Source: Deltaproteobacteria bacterium
GTDB taxonomy: Bacteria; Myxococcota_A; UBA796; GCA-2862545
Assembly (NCBI GenBank): GCA_016938035.1
Contig: JAFGVK010000099.1
Span: 1 to 34,168, forward strand
Length of the DNA stretch: 34,168 nt
Direction: 5' to 3'
How positions within the stretch are numbered: the stretch's first letter is position 1; every line of letters starts with the position of its first letter. Under the pieces are notes generated by a model. The model did not search any database, was not told where the DNA came from, and worked only from the letters and a program-made list of their open reading frames with translations. Below are positions 27,689 to 34,168 of the stretch, one piece after another. The position numbers and the translations under genes were made by a program.

Positions 27689-28465
27689 CTAGCGGCAGTA
27701 CTCGTCGGTACCCGCGGCAGAGACGCACAGCTGATACGCGAGGGTGTCGTCTGCTCCAGCGGATCGAGCGTACTCCAGCCACTCTCGGGACATGGTCTTC
27801 ATGTCATCGCGTGCAGACTGCCGCGCGCTCATCAGCTCCTCGGAGGGCGCGGCGAGGTACTTGGACTCGTAGACGAGCCAGCGGCTCTGGGCGGCGAGCG
27901 CCTTGATCTTGTAGAGGGTGTAGACGCGACGCACGTGGACGTCACCCTCCCAGCGGGACCGGTTCTCAAGCGCCACGTCAGCCCACTTGATGGCCTCGTC
28001 CGAGGACTCCAGGCTGTCCTGGGACACCAGGTGCTTAGCGAACTTGTAGCACAGGTCTGGATCGGACTGATCGATCTCGTTCAGGTGGCGGCGGACGATG
28101 ACCTCCCACCGCTCCATGTTGCCCTTGGCCCAGGCGTCCGCCATGAGCACGCGGGAGACCTTGTCCATATAGGTCTGGCGGTCTAGCTCCTTCAGGGTCT
28201 TGTCCAGGCAGCGGATCTCGCCGTCCTTGAGGCGTCCCATCATCGCAGAGGGCTCTAGCTTGACCAGATCGCCGCACTGTGCGGTGGCCTGCATCAGCTC
28301 CGACCCAAAGAGATCGTCCAGATCCTCTTCATCCTCGCCATCGCCCAGATCGACGAAGGTGCCGGTAGGCTGCGCGCCCACATCGGCCGTACCGCCATGC
28401 CCGGGGTCCTTCTTTGGACATCCCGAGAGGGCGATCAATGCTAGGGAGAGAGCCAGATGGCGCAT
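27689..28465 (-). CDS. Lipoprotein with helical, TPR-like body
   Basis: A 258-residue protein with start 28465 behind GGAGGACTTGT. The signal MRHLALSLALIALSGC is a lipobox with Cys16, followed by an acidic linker (EDEEDLDDLFG). The remainder is mostly helical with regular aromatic and Ala spacing (WAKGNMERWEVIVRRHLNEI, then PDLCYKFAKHLVSQDS and AIKWADVALENRSRWEG). The pattern suggests two or three tetratricopeptide-like repeats, the kind found in envelope assembly lipoproteins. Three Cys besides the lipid one (AQCGDL, IRCLDK, DLCYKF) and a Cys near the end (EYCR) could pair. An AT-rich -10-like hexamer TATATT lies at 28505-28500. No catalytic motif is seen and I do not recognise a named family. 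Confidence 0.75.
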   Translation of the reverse strand: MRHLALSLALIALSGCPKKDPGHGGTADVGAQPTGTFVDLGDGEDEEDLDDLFGSELMQATAQCGDLVKLEPSAMMGRLKDGEIRCLDKTLKELDRQTYMDKVSRVLMADAWAKGNMERWEVIVRRHLNEIDQSDPDLCYKFAKHLVSQDSLESSDEAIKWADVALENRSRWEGDVHVRRVYTLYKIKALAAQSRWLVYESKYLAAPSEELMSARQSARDDMKTMSREWLEYARSAGADDTLAYQLCVSAAGTDEYCR

Positions 28466-28527
28466 ACAAGTCCTCCGAGGCGAGTCCCGCCGCCGACACA
28501 ATATAGCCCGATCCGGGCCCCCGCGTC

Positions 28528-29262
28528 TTACCGACCCTGAATATCCGAGCCCGGCTCCCCGCTCAACACGTCACACAGCGCTTCATGTTCCAGGTACACG
28601 GAAGCCTTCGCGCAGTCCACCCCGAACCTGCCGGGCTCCATCGCGCGCTGCAGCCCGCGAGGTCCCCCGCGCGCGCGCGCGTCATCGGCGAGGACCGCCA
28701 CCACCTTGAGCACCTCGTCCCGCTGCCGCGCGGTGCCGGCGCGACCGACCAAGCAGGCGCGCTCGGCGTCCGAGAGCTCTCCACGCGCCGCCCTGGGAGC
28801 GAGGCTCGCCAGCGCCTGGCACTCGGGTCCGGTGCGGGTCACCGCCAGCTCGAGGCTCCCCCAGCGCGAGGCGAATTCTCGGGCCTTGGCCTGGACGTGG
28901 CACGCATGTCCGCGGGACAGATACACCTCCACGTCCGCGCAGTCCAGGAGCTCCAGCGGCACCTCCGCCACAGGCTCGGGAGCCACCGAAGCGGTAGTGA
29001 GCATCACCCCCCGCCACAGGTCGCGCTGGTCGAGGAGCCTGCGCCACCGCCGGTGTTCGCCTCTCGCCCTCGCGTCCACAAGCAGCAGGCGCCAGATCGA
29101 CTCGCCCTCCACGAAGTCTGCGCCGTCGAGGCGGGCCTCCATACAGGCGGCGTCCTCAGCGCTCCACAGGCCAAGCATCGCCCCTACCAGCAGGGTCTCG
29201 TCCGAGCCACAGGAGGGGGGCGCGACGGCCAGGGCGGTCGCGGTCAGCAGGGCGAGCAACAT
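28528..29262 (-). CDS. Exported Cys-containing protein of unknown function
   Basis: A 244-residue protein with start 29262 behind GGGAGG; a GTG 12 bases upstream is the alternative. The signal peptide MLLALLTATALAVAPPSC could be read as either a signal-peptidase I cleavage after AVA or a weak lipobox. The mature part has eight or more Cys (PSCGSDE, AACMEARL, LDCADVEVYL, HACHVQ, PECQAL, RACLVG, VDCAKASVYL, ALCDVL). Two similar segments, LDCADVEVYLSRGHACHV and VDCAKASVYLEHEALCDV, indicate an internal duplication with a Cys-x-x-x-x-VYL core. It lies 62 bases upstream of the lipoprotein gene on the same strand. Function unknown; a periplasmic, disulfide-stabilised helical protein is the most that can be said. 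Confidence 0.75.
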   Translation of the reverse strand: MLLALLTATALAVAPPSCGSDETLLVGAMLGLWSAEDAACMEARLDGADFVEGESIWRLLLVDARARGEHRRWRRLLDQRDLWRGVMLTTASVAPEPVAEVPLELLDCADVEVYLSRGHACHVQAKAREFASRWGSLELAVTRTGPECQALASLAPRAARGELSDAERACLVGRAGTARQRDEVLKVVAVLADDARARGGPRGLQRAMEPGRFGVDCAKASVYLEHEALCDVLSGEPGSDIQGR

Positions 29263-29308
29263 CGGACCTCCCACAGTGGCGATCCGCTCTAGCGGACCCA
29301 GGGTGTGC

Positions 29309-30295
29309 TTAGCGCGATCGCGCCCACCGCTCCACCGGCACCTTGCCCGAGCCGTCTGGGGGGTCGATGACGTATCTCGGGAGCGCCAGCCCGGAGACCC
29401 GCCGCTCCAGCTCGGCGTGCAGCGCCAGCCCCTCCTCCAGCGTCACCCGCAGGTGGGCGTTCCCCCGAGCGTGGTCTGTGTGGTGCAGGTAGTAGGGCAT
29501 CACCCGCCGGGCCACCAACGCCGACGAGAGCGCCTCAAGCACCTCCACGTCGGCGTTGACACCCCGCAGCAGCACCGCCTGGTTGAGCACAGGCACCCCC
29601 GCGTCCACAAGCGTCGCGAGGGCCCGATCGGCCTCGGGCGTCAGCTCCGCCGGGTGGTTGACGCTGACCACGACCCACACCGGTGCCCTGGCCGCAAGCC
29701 CCCGCGCGAGCGCCTCGGTGATCCGCTCCGGGCTCGCCACCGGCCCCCTGGTGTGGATGCGCACCACCGGGACCTGCGGCCTCAACGCGTCGATCAGGTC
29801 CAGCAGCCGGGCGTCCGGCAGGACCAGCGGGTCACCTCCCGAGAGGATCACCTCGCGGACACCCGCCTGGCGTATCCACGCCACCGCGCGGCCCAGCGCG
29901 TCCGGCGAGACCGGCGACAGGTCCATCCCCCGGCGGAAGCAGTAGCGGCAGTGGAGGAAGCAGGCCCTGGTGACCAGCAACACCACCCTGTCCCTGTGCT
30001 TCTGCACCACCAGCGGCACCGGCGCGCTGAGCTCCTCGCCCACCGGATCGTCGAGCCCCTCCAGGTCTTCCCCGGCCTCCCCAGGATGGGGCACCACCTG
30101 CAGCCCCAGGGGATCCCCCCGATCCTCAAGGTCGATTCGCTCCCACCATGACTTCGGGATACGCAGGGGGAACACGCGCTGGATCTCACCCCACACAGAC
30201 CGCAGCTCTGGCCTCGCCTGAAGCACCAGGTCCTCCGGTGCCTCCTCCACACGCGCTGGCCTGAGATCGCGGCGGTTCCTGCTGTGGTCCGACAA
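29309..30295 (-). CDS. epmB: EF-P (R)-beta-lysine aminomutase EpmB (KamA family)
   Basis: About 328 residues from a TTG at 30295, preceded by GAGGGGG; a GTG at 30250 is possible (313 residues), and E. coli EpmB has 342. It is a radical-SAM, PLP-dependent lysine 2,3-aminomutase. The iron-sulfur ligands are in CFLHCRYCFRR (Cys112, 116, 119), the glycine-rich SAM strand is ILSGGDPLVL, and LNQAVLLRGVN and MPYYLHHTDHARG are as in EpmB. The PLP lysine is in GSGKVPVE near the end. It converts alpha-lysine to (R)-beta-lysine for attachment to EF-P. It is transcribed away from efp, whose start is only 28 bases off, and epmA follows efp, so the whole modification pathway is together. Confidence 0.92.
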   Translation of the reverse strand: MSDHSRNRRDLRPARVEEAPEDLVLQARPELRSVWGEIQRVFPLRIPKSWWERIDLEDRGDPLGLQVVPHPGEAGEDLEGLDDPVGEELSAPVPLVVQKHRDRVVLLVTRACFLHCRYCFRRGMDLSPVSPDALGRAVAWIRQAGVREVILSGGDPLVLPDARLLDLIDALRPQVPVVRIHTRGPVASPERITEALARGLAARAPVWVVVSVNHPAELTPEADRALATLVDAGVPVLNQAVLLRGVNADVEVLEALSSALVARRVMPYYLHHTDHARGNAHLRVTLEEGLALHAELERRVSGLALPRYVIDPPDGSGKVPVERWARSR

Positions 30296-30323
30296 TTTGC
30301 CCCCTCTTCTCGCTGGAGAACAC

Positions 30324-30887
30324 ATGTATCAAGCTTCCGACATTCGCAAGGGTCTCAAGATCGAGCTGGACGGGCAGCCCTACTCGATCACCTACTTCCA
30401 GTTCGTCAAGCCCGGAAAGGGACAGGCCTTCACCCGCACCAAGTGCAAGAACCTGATCACCGGCGCGGTGCTCGAGCGCACCTTCAAGATCGTGGAGAGC
30501 CTCACCCCGGCGGACGTGGAGGACCACACCATGCAGTTCCTCTACGCCGAGGGCGAGACCTACGCCTTCATGCACATGGAGACCTACGAGCAGATCTCCA
30601 TCCCCAAGGACGTGCTCGGCGACGCGGTCAACTTCCTGGTGGACCAGATGGAGGTGACCGTCACCACCTTCAACAGCCGCCCTGTCTCCATCGAGCTGCC
30701 CAACTTCGTGGTGCTCGAGGTCACCTACTGTGAGCCCGGGGCCAAGGGCAACACCGCCCAGGGTGGGAACAAGCCCGCCACCGTCTCCACCGGCGCGACC
30801 ATCAACGTGCCCCTGTTCGTCGAGCAGGGGACCCTGATCAAGATCGACACCCGCACCGGCGAGTATGTGGAGCGCGTGAAGGCCTGA
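30324..30887 (+). CDS. efp: Translation elongation factor P
   Basis: A 187-residue protein, full family length, starting at ATG 30324 after CTGGAGAA. It has the three-beta-barrel EF-P layout: an N-terminal KOW-like domain (residues 1-65), then OB-like domains with EVTVTTFNSRPVSIELP and the closing GTLIKIDTRTGEYVERV. The domain I loop is KPGKGQAF, with Lys32 at the place of E. coli Lys34, the residue modified with beta-lysine by EpmA/EpmB. EF-P relieves ribosome stalling at polyproline, which matters here because several neighbouring proteins have long Pro-rich linkers. It is the first gene of an efp-epmA-fabG operon. Confidence 0.97.
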   Translation: MYQASDIRKGLKIELDGQPYSITYFQFVKPGKGQAFTRTKCKNLITGAVLERTFKIVESLTPADVEDHTMQFLYAEGETYAFMHMETYEQISIPKDVLGDAVNFLVDQMEVTVTTFNSRPVSIELPNFVVLEVTYCEPGAKGNTAQGGNKPATVSTGATINVPLFVEQGTLIKIDTRTGEYVERVKA

Positions 30888-31783
30888 TGGCGCTGGACCC
30901 CGCAGGGCTCGAGCGCCGCAGCCGCGTCCTCCGCGCGCTGCGGCGCTGGTTTGAGGCGCGGGGCTACCTGGAGGTGCCCACCCCGTCCCTGGTCGCCTCC
31001 CCCGCCATGGAGGAGCACCTGTTCGCCATCGCGGCGGGGCAAGGGTTCCTGAGGACCTCCCCAGAGTTCGCCCTCAAGAGGGTGGTCGCGGCGGGGCTCC
31101 CTAGAGTGTACGAGATCGGCCCCTGCTTCCGGGACAGGGAGTCTGGCCCCTGGCACGGCACAGAATTCCTGATGGCGGAGTGGTACCGCGCTGGCGCCGC
31201 GCTCACCGACCTGATGGACGAGCTGGAGGCCATGCTCGCCCTCGCGGCGAGTGCCCTGGGCGTCGCCGCCCCCACCTGGCGCAGGACCACGGTGCGAGCT
31301 CTGTTTTTGGAGCACACCGGGCTGGACCTCGCCACCGCCACCCCAGCCCAGATCTATCCCCACGCCACCGAGGACTGGGACACCGCCTTCTTCCGCCGCT
31401 GGCTGGAGGACGTCGAGCCGCGCTTCGGAGCGGGCGGCCTGATCGTGAGCGACTGGCCCGCCAGTCAGGCTGCCCTGGCGCAGGTGCGGACCGACGGGGA
31501 GTGGCCTCGGGCGTGCCGCTTCGAGGCCTATCTGGACGGGGTGGAGCTGGCCAACGCCTTCCAGGAGCTGACCGACAGCGCGGAGCAGGCCAGGCGCTTC
31601 GCCCACGCCAACCAGGCCCGCGCCGAGGCTGGCGAGGCGCCCCACCCGGTGGATCAAGCGCTGGTTGACGCGGTGGGCCGCATGCCTAGGACCGCCGGTA
31701 TCGCGATGGGCGTAGACCGGGTCGTGGCGGCCCTCTGCGGCTGGGATGGCATTGGACCGGGGCGCGTCCCCGGAGGAGTCTGA
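30887..31783 (+). CDS. epmA: EF-P lysyltransferase EpmA (PoxA/GenX)
   Basis: A 298-residue class II aminoacyl-tRNA-synthetase-like enzyme without the anticodon-binding domain. The ATG overlaps the efp stop by one base (TGATG). Motif 2 reads [24 protein letters not shown]. Motif 3 is [13 protein letters not shown]. An acidic ELANAFQEL segment corresponds to the lysine-pocket ENANAYQEL of LysRS. It activates (R)-beta-lysine with ATP and transfers it to EF-P. The length is slightly short of E. coli (325). Confidence 0.95.
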   Translation: MALDPAGLERRSRVLRALRRWFEARGYLEVPTPSLVASPAMEEHLFAIAAGQGFLRTSPEFALKRVVAAGLPRVYEIGPCFRDRESGPWHGTEFLMAEWYRAGAALTDLMDELEAMLALAASALGVAAPTWRRTTVRALFLEHTGLDLATATPAQIYPHATEDWDTAFFRRWLEDVEPRFGAGGLIVSDWPASQAALAQVRTDGEWPRACRFEAYLDGVELANAFQELTDSAEQARRFAHANQARAEAGEAPHPVDQALVDAVGRMPRTAGIAMGVDRVVAALCGWDGIGPGRVPGGV

Positions 31784-31785
31784 GG

Positions 31786-32511
31786 ATGGAGCTGCAGGGA
31801 CAGGTCGCGGTAGTGACCGGCGCGAGCCGAGGCATAGGTCGCGCCATCGCCGAGGAGCTGGCGAGGGGAGGCGCCAGGGTGGTGGTGAACTACCGCCAGG
31901 ACACCGCTGAGGCCGAGGCAGTCGCCGCCGCGATCGGCGGCCTCGCGGTACAGGCTGACGTGTCCACCACCGAGGGCGCCGCCCACCTCGCCGCGGCGGC
32001 CGAGGCCCTGGGACCCGTGGCGATCCTGGTGAACAACGCCGGGATCACGCGCGACGGGCTGGTCATACAGCTAGGCGACGAGGACTGGGACCAGGTGATG
32101 GCGGTCAACGCCGGCGGCCCGTTCCGGGTGGCCAGGGCGATGCTCCCGCCGATGATCTCTCGGAGGTCCGGGGTGATCATCAACATCGCCAGCGTCGCCG
32201 CCCTCCGCACCAGCCAGGGCCAGGCCAACTACGCCGCCTCCAAGGCGGCCCTGATCGCCCTCACCAGGGGTATGGCGAGAGAGGTTGCCAAGCGGCGGAT
32301 CAGGGTCAACGCGGTGGCGCCAGGCTTTATCGAGACCGCGATGACCGAGGTGCTCCCCGACAGGGTGCTCGCCGAGGCCAAGGCCGCGATCCCCATGCGC
32401 CGCTTCGGCCAGCCGGAGGAGGTCGCGCCGCTGGTGCGCTTTCTCTGCGGACCAGGCGCAGCCTACATCACCGGGCAGCTGTTCCCGGTGGACGGCGGAC
32501 TCTCGCTCTAG
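31786..32511 (+). CDS. fabG: 3-oxoacyl-ACP reductase, FabG-type short-chain dehydrogenase
   Basis: A 241-residue Rossmann-fold reductase with start 31786, 2 bases after the epmA stop. The NAD(P) site is [17 protein letters not shown] (residues ~8-24), followed by [11 protein letters not shown] and [11 protein letters not shown]. The catalytic tetrad is present: Ser in IASVAA, then [11 protein letters not shown] with Tyr and Lys. The end [14 protein letters not shown] is typical of FabG. It reduces 3-ketoacyl-ACP in fatty-acid elongation. The operon link to EF-P modification is unusual. A single-gene SDR could also act on other ketoacyl or sugar substrates, but the FabG assignment fits best. 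Confidence 0.88.
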   Translation: MELQGQVAVVTGASRGIGRAIAEELARGGARVVVNYRQDTAEAEAVAAAIGGLAVQADVSTTEGAAHLAAAAEALGPVAILVNNAGITRDGLVIQLGDEDWDQVMAVNAGGPFRVARAMLPPMISRRSGVIINIASVAALRTSQGQANYAASKAALIALTRGMAREVAKRRIRVNAVAPGFIETAMTEVLPDRVLAEAKAAIPMRRFGQPEEVAPLVRFLCGPGAAYITGQLFPVDGGLSL

Positions 32512-32876
32512 TGCGCCGGAGCGGTCGCCCATCGGGCGCCCTCGCCGTGGTGTCCACCCCTCGCAGCTCAGCCTAGATCCTCGTTTCGCCCCAGTGGGTC
32601 GTACAGGGGGCCTCCGGCACGGGGGTGCGCCCGATCACGCAGGGGGAGAGGGGGCGGGGAGCCCCCAGCCGGGGGGGATTGGGGGGGAGCCCGCAGTCCC
32701 CGGCCCCAGCGGGGGACACGAAGGCGTGCGAAGGCCCCTTGGCTGCGGCCATCAGGCCGTCGGTGACTAGGATCTCAGCGCGCTGGCCGTACTCTGTCCC
32801 TCCGCCAGCACCGCATGCGATGAGCAGCCCCTGGGCCAGACGATGATCATCGCCTCCGAATGACCCGTGCGCCGCC
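32512..32876. other. 365-bp gap with G-rich blocks
   Basis: There is no supported gene. Bases 32640-32715 hold several runs of 5-7 G next to C-rich counterparts, able to form hairpins or G-quadruplexes. No U-tract follows, so I do not call a terminator for fabG. A minus-strand frame through 32600-32850 is discussed under rejected items. Confidence 0.4.
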
Positions 32877-33725
32877 CTAGGCGGCGGGGCCCCCGGCCGA
32901 TCCGCCGACCTGCTGGGTGGGCAGGGTGAACACGTCGCAGACCGCGTGCCGGACCACATGCTCAGCCACAGAGCCCAAGATCAGGCCCGCGAGCCCCTGG
33001 CGCTGCCGGTTCCCGATGAAGAGCAGCTCATAGTCCTCCGACAGCTCCACCAGGGCCTCCTCCGGCTGCCCCGACGCGAGCACCGGCGCTCCCCTGTGGC
33101 GCTCGTCGAGCTGCGCCTGGAGCAGCGCGCGCAGCGCCACGCGGTCCGGCTCGCGGGCGGCGTCCCACTCGGCCCGCGCCCTGGCACGCACTGTAGCGTC
33201 TGGGATCCAGGGGAGCCGCTGCGGCTCGACGAAGACCGCGTCTACAACCGCGTCAAAGCGCTCCGCCCACGGGCGCACCATCGCGAGGATGTCGCCCGCC
33301 TCTCCGCGCCGGAGGTCTACCCCCACCAGCACCCTCGGGCGCTCCTCGGCCGGCTCCTCCCCACGAGGCACCAGCACAGTCCCCGCCGCGCTGCGGATCA
33401 CCCTGGAGGCCATAGAGCCCAGGAACATCCGCTCGATCGCCCCAGGCTCGCGGGGGCCCACCAGCAGCAGGTTGGGCGAGTGGGTGCGCGCCACCAGCGT
33501 CTCCACCGGCGCCCCCACCTCCACCAGCGCCTCGCCCCGAGCCGCTGGGGGGAGGGTCTCCAGCAGCTGCTCCAGCGACACCTTCGCGGCCGAGACCTCG
33601 CTCTGCTCTGCCGCCACGTAGAGGAGATCCACCGGCGCGCCGATCCTCGACGACACCCACGCGGCCCTGCCGACCAGCCAGTCGTGCCCGTCCAGACGCA
33701 GATCGATACCCACCAGGATTCGCAT
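32877..33725 (-). CDS. Tandem universal stress protein
   Basis: A 282-residue cytosolic protein with start 33725 behind GGGAGG. Two UspA-type alpha/beta domains (residues ~1-123 and ~128-270) each open with a hydrophobic strand (MRILVGIDL and RVLVGVDL) and end with the nucleotide-loop motif. These are GPREPGAIERMFLGSMASRVIR and GNRQRQGLAGLILGSVAEHVVR, in which the second loop Gly of the classic GxxG is changed. Each closes with a beta strand (GTVLVPRG and CDVFTLPT). Such proteins bind ATP or act as stress-tolerance factors. The last ~12 residues are a Gly/Pro tail. Confidence 0.9.
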   Translation of the reverse strand: MRILVGIDLRLDGHDWLVGRAAWVSSRIGAPVDLLYVAAEQSEVSAAKVSLEQLLETLPPAARGEALVEVGAPVETLVARTHSPNLLLVGPREPGAIERMFLGSMASRVIRSAAGTVLVPRGEEPAEERPRVLVGVDLRRGEAGDILAMVRPWAERFDAVVDAVFVEPQRLPWIPDATVRARARAEWDAAREPDRVALRALLQAQLDERHRGAPVLASGQPEEALVELSEDYELLFIGNRQRQGLAGLILGSVAEHVVRHAVCDVFTLPTQQVGGSAGGPAA

Positions 33726-34168
33726 ACGAACCTCCCGCGCTCACTCTACCCGGTTCCCGCCGCGCGGCGAAGGCGCGGCGCGGGCGTTCCGACGGTTGGC
33801 CTGTTCCTCCGCTTTGAACGCCAGGAGAGGACAACACAGCGCGGCCGAAGAGGCGCTGGTCCCGCCCGCCCGCTGGGGCGCGGCGCCGCCCCCCCTCGCC
33901 GGCGCAGCAGCACCGGTCCCGAGGGCCTCGCGTCGTCCGGCGCGCGCTGGTGCTCGCGCTCCCACACGCGCCTACGAGGGATCCGACCACGGCGATTTCC
34001 TGACCGCCTGACGGCTGCGCTCCCACAGGCGCCTACGGGGGATCCTCCTGCTCGCGGGGGGCCGCCGGGGGACGGAGGCGTCCCACAGGGCGAGCTCACC
34101 CCCGAGCCTGGGGCGCTCGTGCGCGGGGACCCAGCGGGGGCGCGAGGACCTGCCGGTCGTGGAGCCAC
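33726..34168. other. Right-edge intergenic region
   Basis: No gene is supported to the end of the window apart from the repeats at 33956-34090. Upstream of the stress protein, TAGAGT (33751-33746, minus strand) could be its -10, with no clear -35. Confidence 0.4.
33956..34090. repeat. 29-base direct repeats at ~61-base spacing
   Basis: 33956-33984 and 34017-34045 are 29-base repeats identical at 27 positions (GCGCTCCCACA, then GCGCCTACG and GGGATCC), with an intervening 32 bases. A third, truncated copy (GCGTCCCACAGG) starts 61 bases later at 34078 and diverges after about 13 bases. The two 32-base intervals are unrelated. A related motif also occurs alone at about 22940-22970 (CCTGACGG-A-CGCTCCCAC). 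Repeat and interval lengths equal those of a type I-E CRISPR array, but the number of units is minimal and the internal dyad is only TCCC/GGGA. Confidence 0.5.

Noticed and set aside
32573..32959. Minus-strand frame with GSFGGDDHRLAQGLLIACG and EILVTDGLMAAAKGPSH, partly protein-like and faintly like the end of a ketoacyl synthase
   Set aside because: It overlaps the end of the stress-protein gene, its last third runs through G-rich low-complexity DNA, it has no ribosome site, and the ketosynthase-like SFGG match lacks the usual GFGGxN context.

Overview
The window is a GC-rich stretch of bacterial chromosome that looks like a member of the Myxococcota or a close relative (the old Deltaproteobacteria). 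The reasons are the strong G/C third-position bias, three surface proteins that end in a glycine/cysteine spacer, a hydrophobic stretch and an Arg-rich tail (MYXO-CTERM-like sorting signals), MopE-type and thrombospondin-3-type calcium-binding repeats, many lipoproteins, a Ser/Thr-kinase-like protein with a PEGA domain, and hybrid histidine kinases. The phylum is an inference; no rRNA, tRNA or plasmid/phage backbone is visible.

Left arm (1-8.0 kb). A gene-poor leader holds a decayed tyrosine-recombinase fragment, followed at once by a 400-residue protein that reads as an APE2256/Csm6-type CARF sensor fused to a C-terminal RelE-like ribonuclease. This is the architecture of Cami1, a cyclic-oligoadenylate-activated mRNA interferase. 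No cas10, cas1/2 or adjacent CRISPR array is in view, so its signal source is either outside the window or unconventional. Next come two translationally coupled membrane histidine kinases. The first has lost the ATP-binding motifs and the second is an intact hybrid kinase. A gap then carries an 87-base, nearly pure G tract and a MITE-like repeat, followed by a MYXO-CTERM lipoprotein.

Centre (8.3-20.7 kb). A 1672-residue protein combines a DEDD-type 3'-5' exonuclease, a RecQ helicase and a UvrD/Rep-type helicase. It converges on a small lipoprotein gene with a good sigma70 promoter. Then follow an HDOD-GGDEF diguanylate cyclase and a coupled pair encoding an OmpA-like outer-membrane protein and a 1175-residue beta-helix/MopE/TSP3 surface protein.

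Right arm (20.7-34.2 kb). This begins with a 1.1-kb gap carrying another MITE copy. It is followed by a TSP3-repeat lipoprotein, two paralogous cytosolic proteins (one with a GYF_2 domain), a pseudokinase-PEGA protein overlapping a secreted protein gene, and two small exported proteins. The translation-rescue cassette epmB / efp-epmA comes next, with fabG 2 bases behind epmA, and then a tandem universal stress protein. The right edge shows 29-base repeats spaced about 61 bases apart.

The main unexplained structure is a 143-145-bp element in three copies (296-439, 6595-6739, 21343-21485). It has about 15-bp terminal inverted repeats and, in at least one copy, a perfect 5-bp target duplication. 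One copy lies in each of the three longest gene-free gaps. It looks like a non-autonomous transposable element.
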